Below, in pieces: positions 15,245 through 15,630 of a DNA stretch of 15,630 bases. The notes beneath the pieces are model-generated. The model was not told the origin of the DNA. It made no database searches and saw nothing but the letters and a program-made list of their open reading frames with translations. Made by a program: the position numbers and the translations under genes. Source of the stretch: an uncultured Formosa sp. (GTDB lineage: Bacteria; Bacteroidota; Bacteroidia; Flavobacteriales; Flavobacteriaceae). Positions within the stretch are counted from its first letter, which is position 1; each line of letters begins with the position of its first letter. Location: contig CABXZJ010000019.1 of NCBI GenBank assembly GCA_902516685.1, positions 1 to 15,630 of the forward strand, read 5' to 3'.

Positions 15245-15630
15245 TAATTTATGTTTATATTTCCATTACCAACTACAATATCGATTTTGGAGGCTTTGCG
15301 TATTAAATCTCCAGGATTAATTACTTTGTTGTTATGACGTAATTGAACAACTACATCCTTACCCAAATCATCAACATATGTAATTTCTCCAATTCTAAAA
15401 CCTAGTATTTCTAAGGCAGGTTTTGCTTGACGTAATGTTTTTCTAACTACGCTTGGAACGATAACTTTTTTATAATTAGATGGATTTAGAATAAGATAAA
15501 TTTTTCTACCATATTTTACTTTTGATCCAAAAATGGGTTCTTGCTCAATTACCGCACCAGTAGAATATTTTGGACTATAATTAGATGAGTCTTGTATTTG
15601 AGATACTAAATCAAATTTCTTTAGGGTGAT
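15244..15630 (-). CDS. PASTA domain-containing protein (C-terminal 128 residues)
   Basis: The frame is open from the right edge to the TAA at 15246-15244, and its N-terminus lies outside the window. The visible part has PASTA-type units. One ends with the pattern GAVIEQEPIFGSKVKYGRKI. A second begins VIVPSVVRKTLRQAKPALEI and ends with a VINPGDLIRKASKIDIVVG-type segment. PASTA domains bind peptidoglycan or beta-lactam-like stems in Ser/Thr kinases and penicillin-binding proteins. In Bacteroidota a small PASTA protein commonly sits next to an RluA-family gene and a D-Ala-D-Ala ligase gene, which I would expect just beyond the edge. No kinase or transpeptidase sequence is visible here. The stop/start overlap with the next gene is 1 nt. 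Confidence 0.85.
   Translation of the reverse strand: MTLKKFDLVSQIQDSSNYSPKYSTGAVIEQEPIFGSKVKYGRKIYLILNPSNYKKVIVPSVVRKTLRQAKPALEILGFRIGEITYVDDLGKDVVVQLRHNNKVINPGDLIRKASKIDIVVGNGNININ

Overview
The window reads as a chromosomal segment of a Bacteroidota bacterium, most likely Flavobacteriaceae. Four things support this: AT-rich DNA; a secreted nuclease with a type IX secretion (T9SS) C-terminal sorting domain; PKD-like repeats typical of large flavobacterial surface proteins; and Bacteroidota-type -7 promoter boxes (TAnnTTTG) with no obvious Shine-Dalgarno sequences. There are no RNA genes, insertion sequences, CRISPR arrays or phage genes that I can support.

Positions 1-4125 (minus strand) hold a cluster for exported proteins. 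In transcription order it contains an endonuclease I family nuclease with a T9SS tail (4125-3049), a small secreted protein of six Y-x-SQA repeats that looks like the 7(1) septoil-knot family, formerly DUF6150 (3040-2699), and the first 886 residues of a very large PKD-like repeat surface protein that runs off the left edge (2659-1). The gaps are 8 and 39 bp, so co-transcription is likely. Divergent from it is a sugar-phosphate nucleotidyltransferase (4204-5088). Two tandem single-domain rhodaneses follow on the minus strand, one cytoplasmic and one probably a lipoprotein (5805-5091).

Positions 5903-12935 (plus strand) hold a YceI-family protein and then a complete tryptophan operon in the order trpE-G-D-C-F-B-A. 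All junctions are tight: 1-5 nt gaps, one ATGA overlap and one 20-nt overlap. Upstream of trpE is a compact transcription attenuator. It has a strong Bacteroidota promoter, an 18-codon leader peptide with two adjacent Trp codons, a plausible 1:2 hairpin, a plausible 2:3 antiterminator, and a perfect 10-bp intrinsic terminator whose T run touches the trpE start codon. Together the genes convert chorismate to tryptophan, with the leader sensing charged tRNA-Trp.

Positions 12960-13358 hold a small unrecognised gene interrupted by two in-frame stops. It ends convergently against yaaA (14113-13355, minus strand). The right end (minus strand) carries a PASTA-domain protein, incomplete at its N-terminus, whose stop codon overlaps the start of an RluA/RluD-family pseudouridine synthase (15244-14213).

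The best second-look items are the trp attenuator, whose promoter leaves almost no room for a 5' UTR, the knotted-repeat protein encoded between a secreted nuclease and a giant surface protein, and the interrupted gene after trpA.
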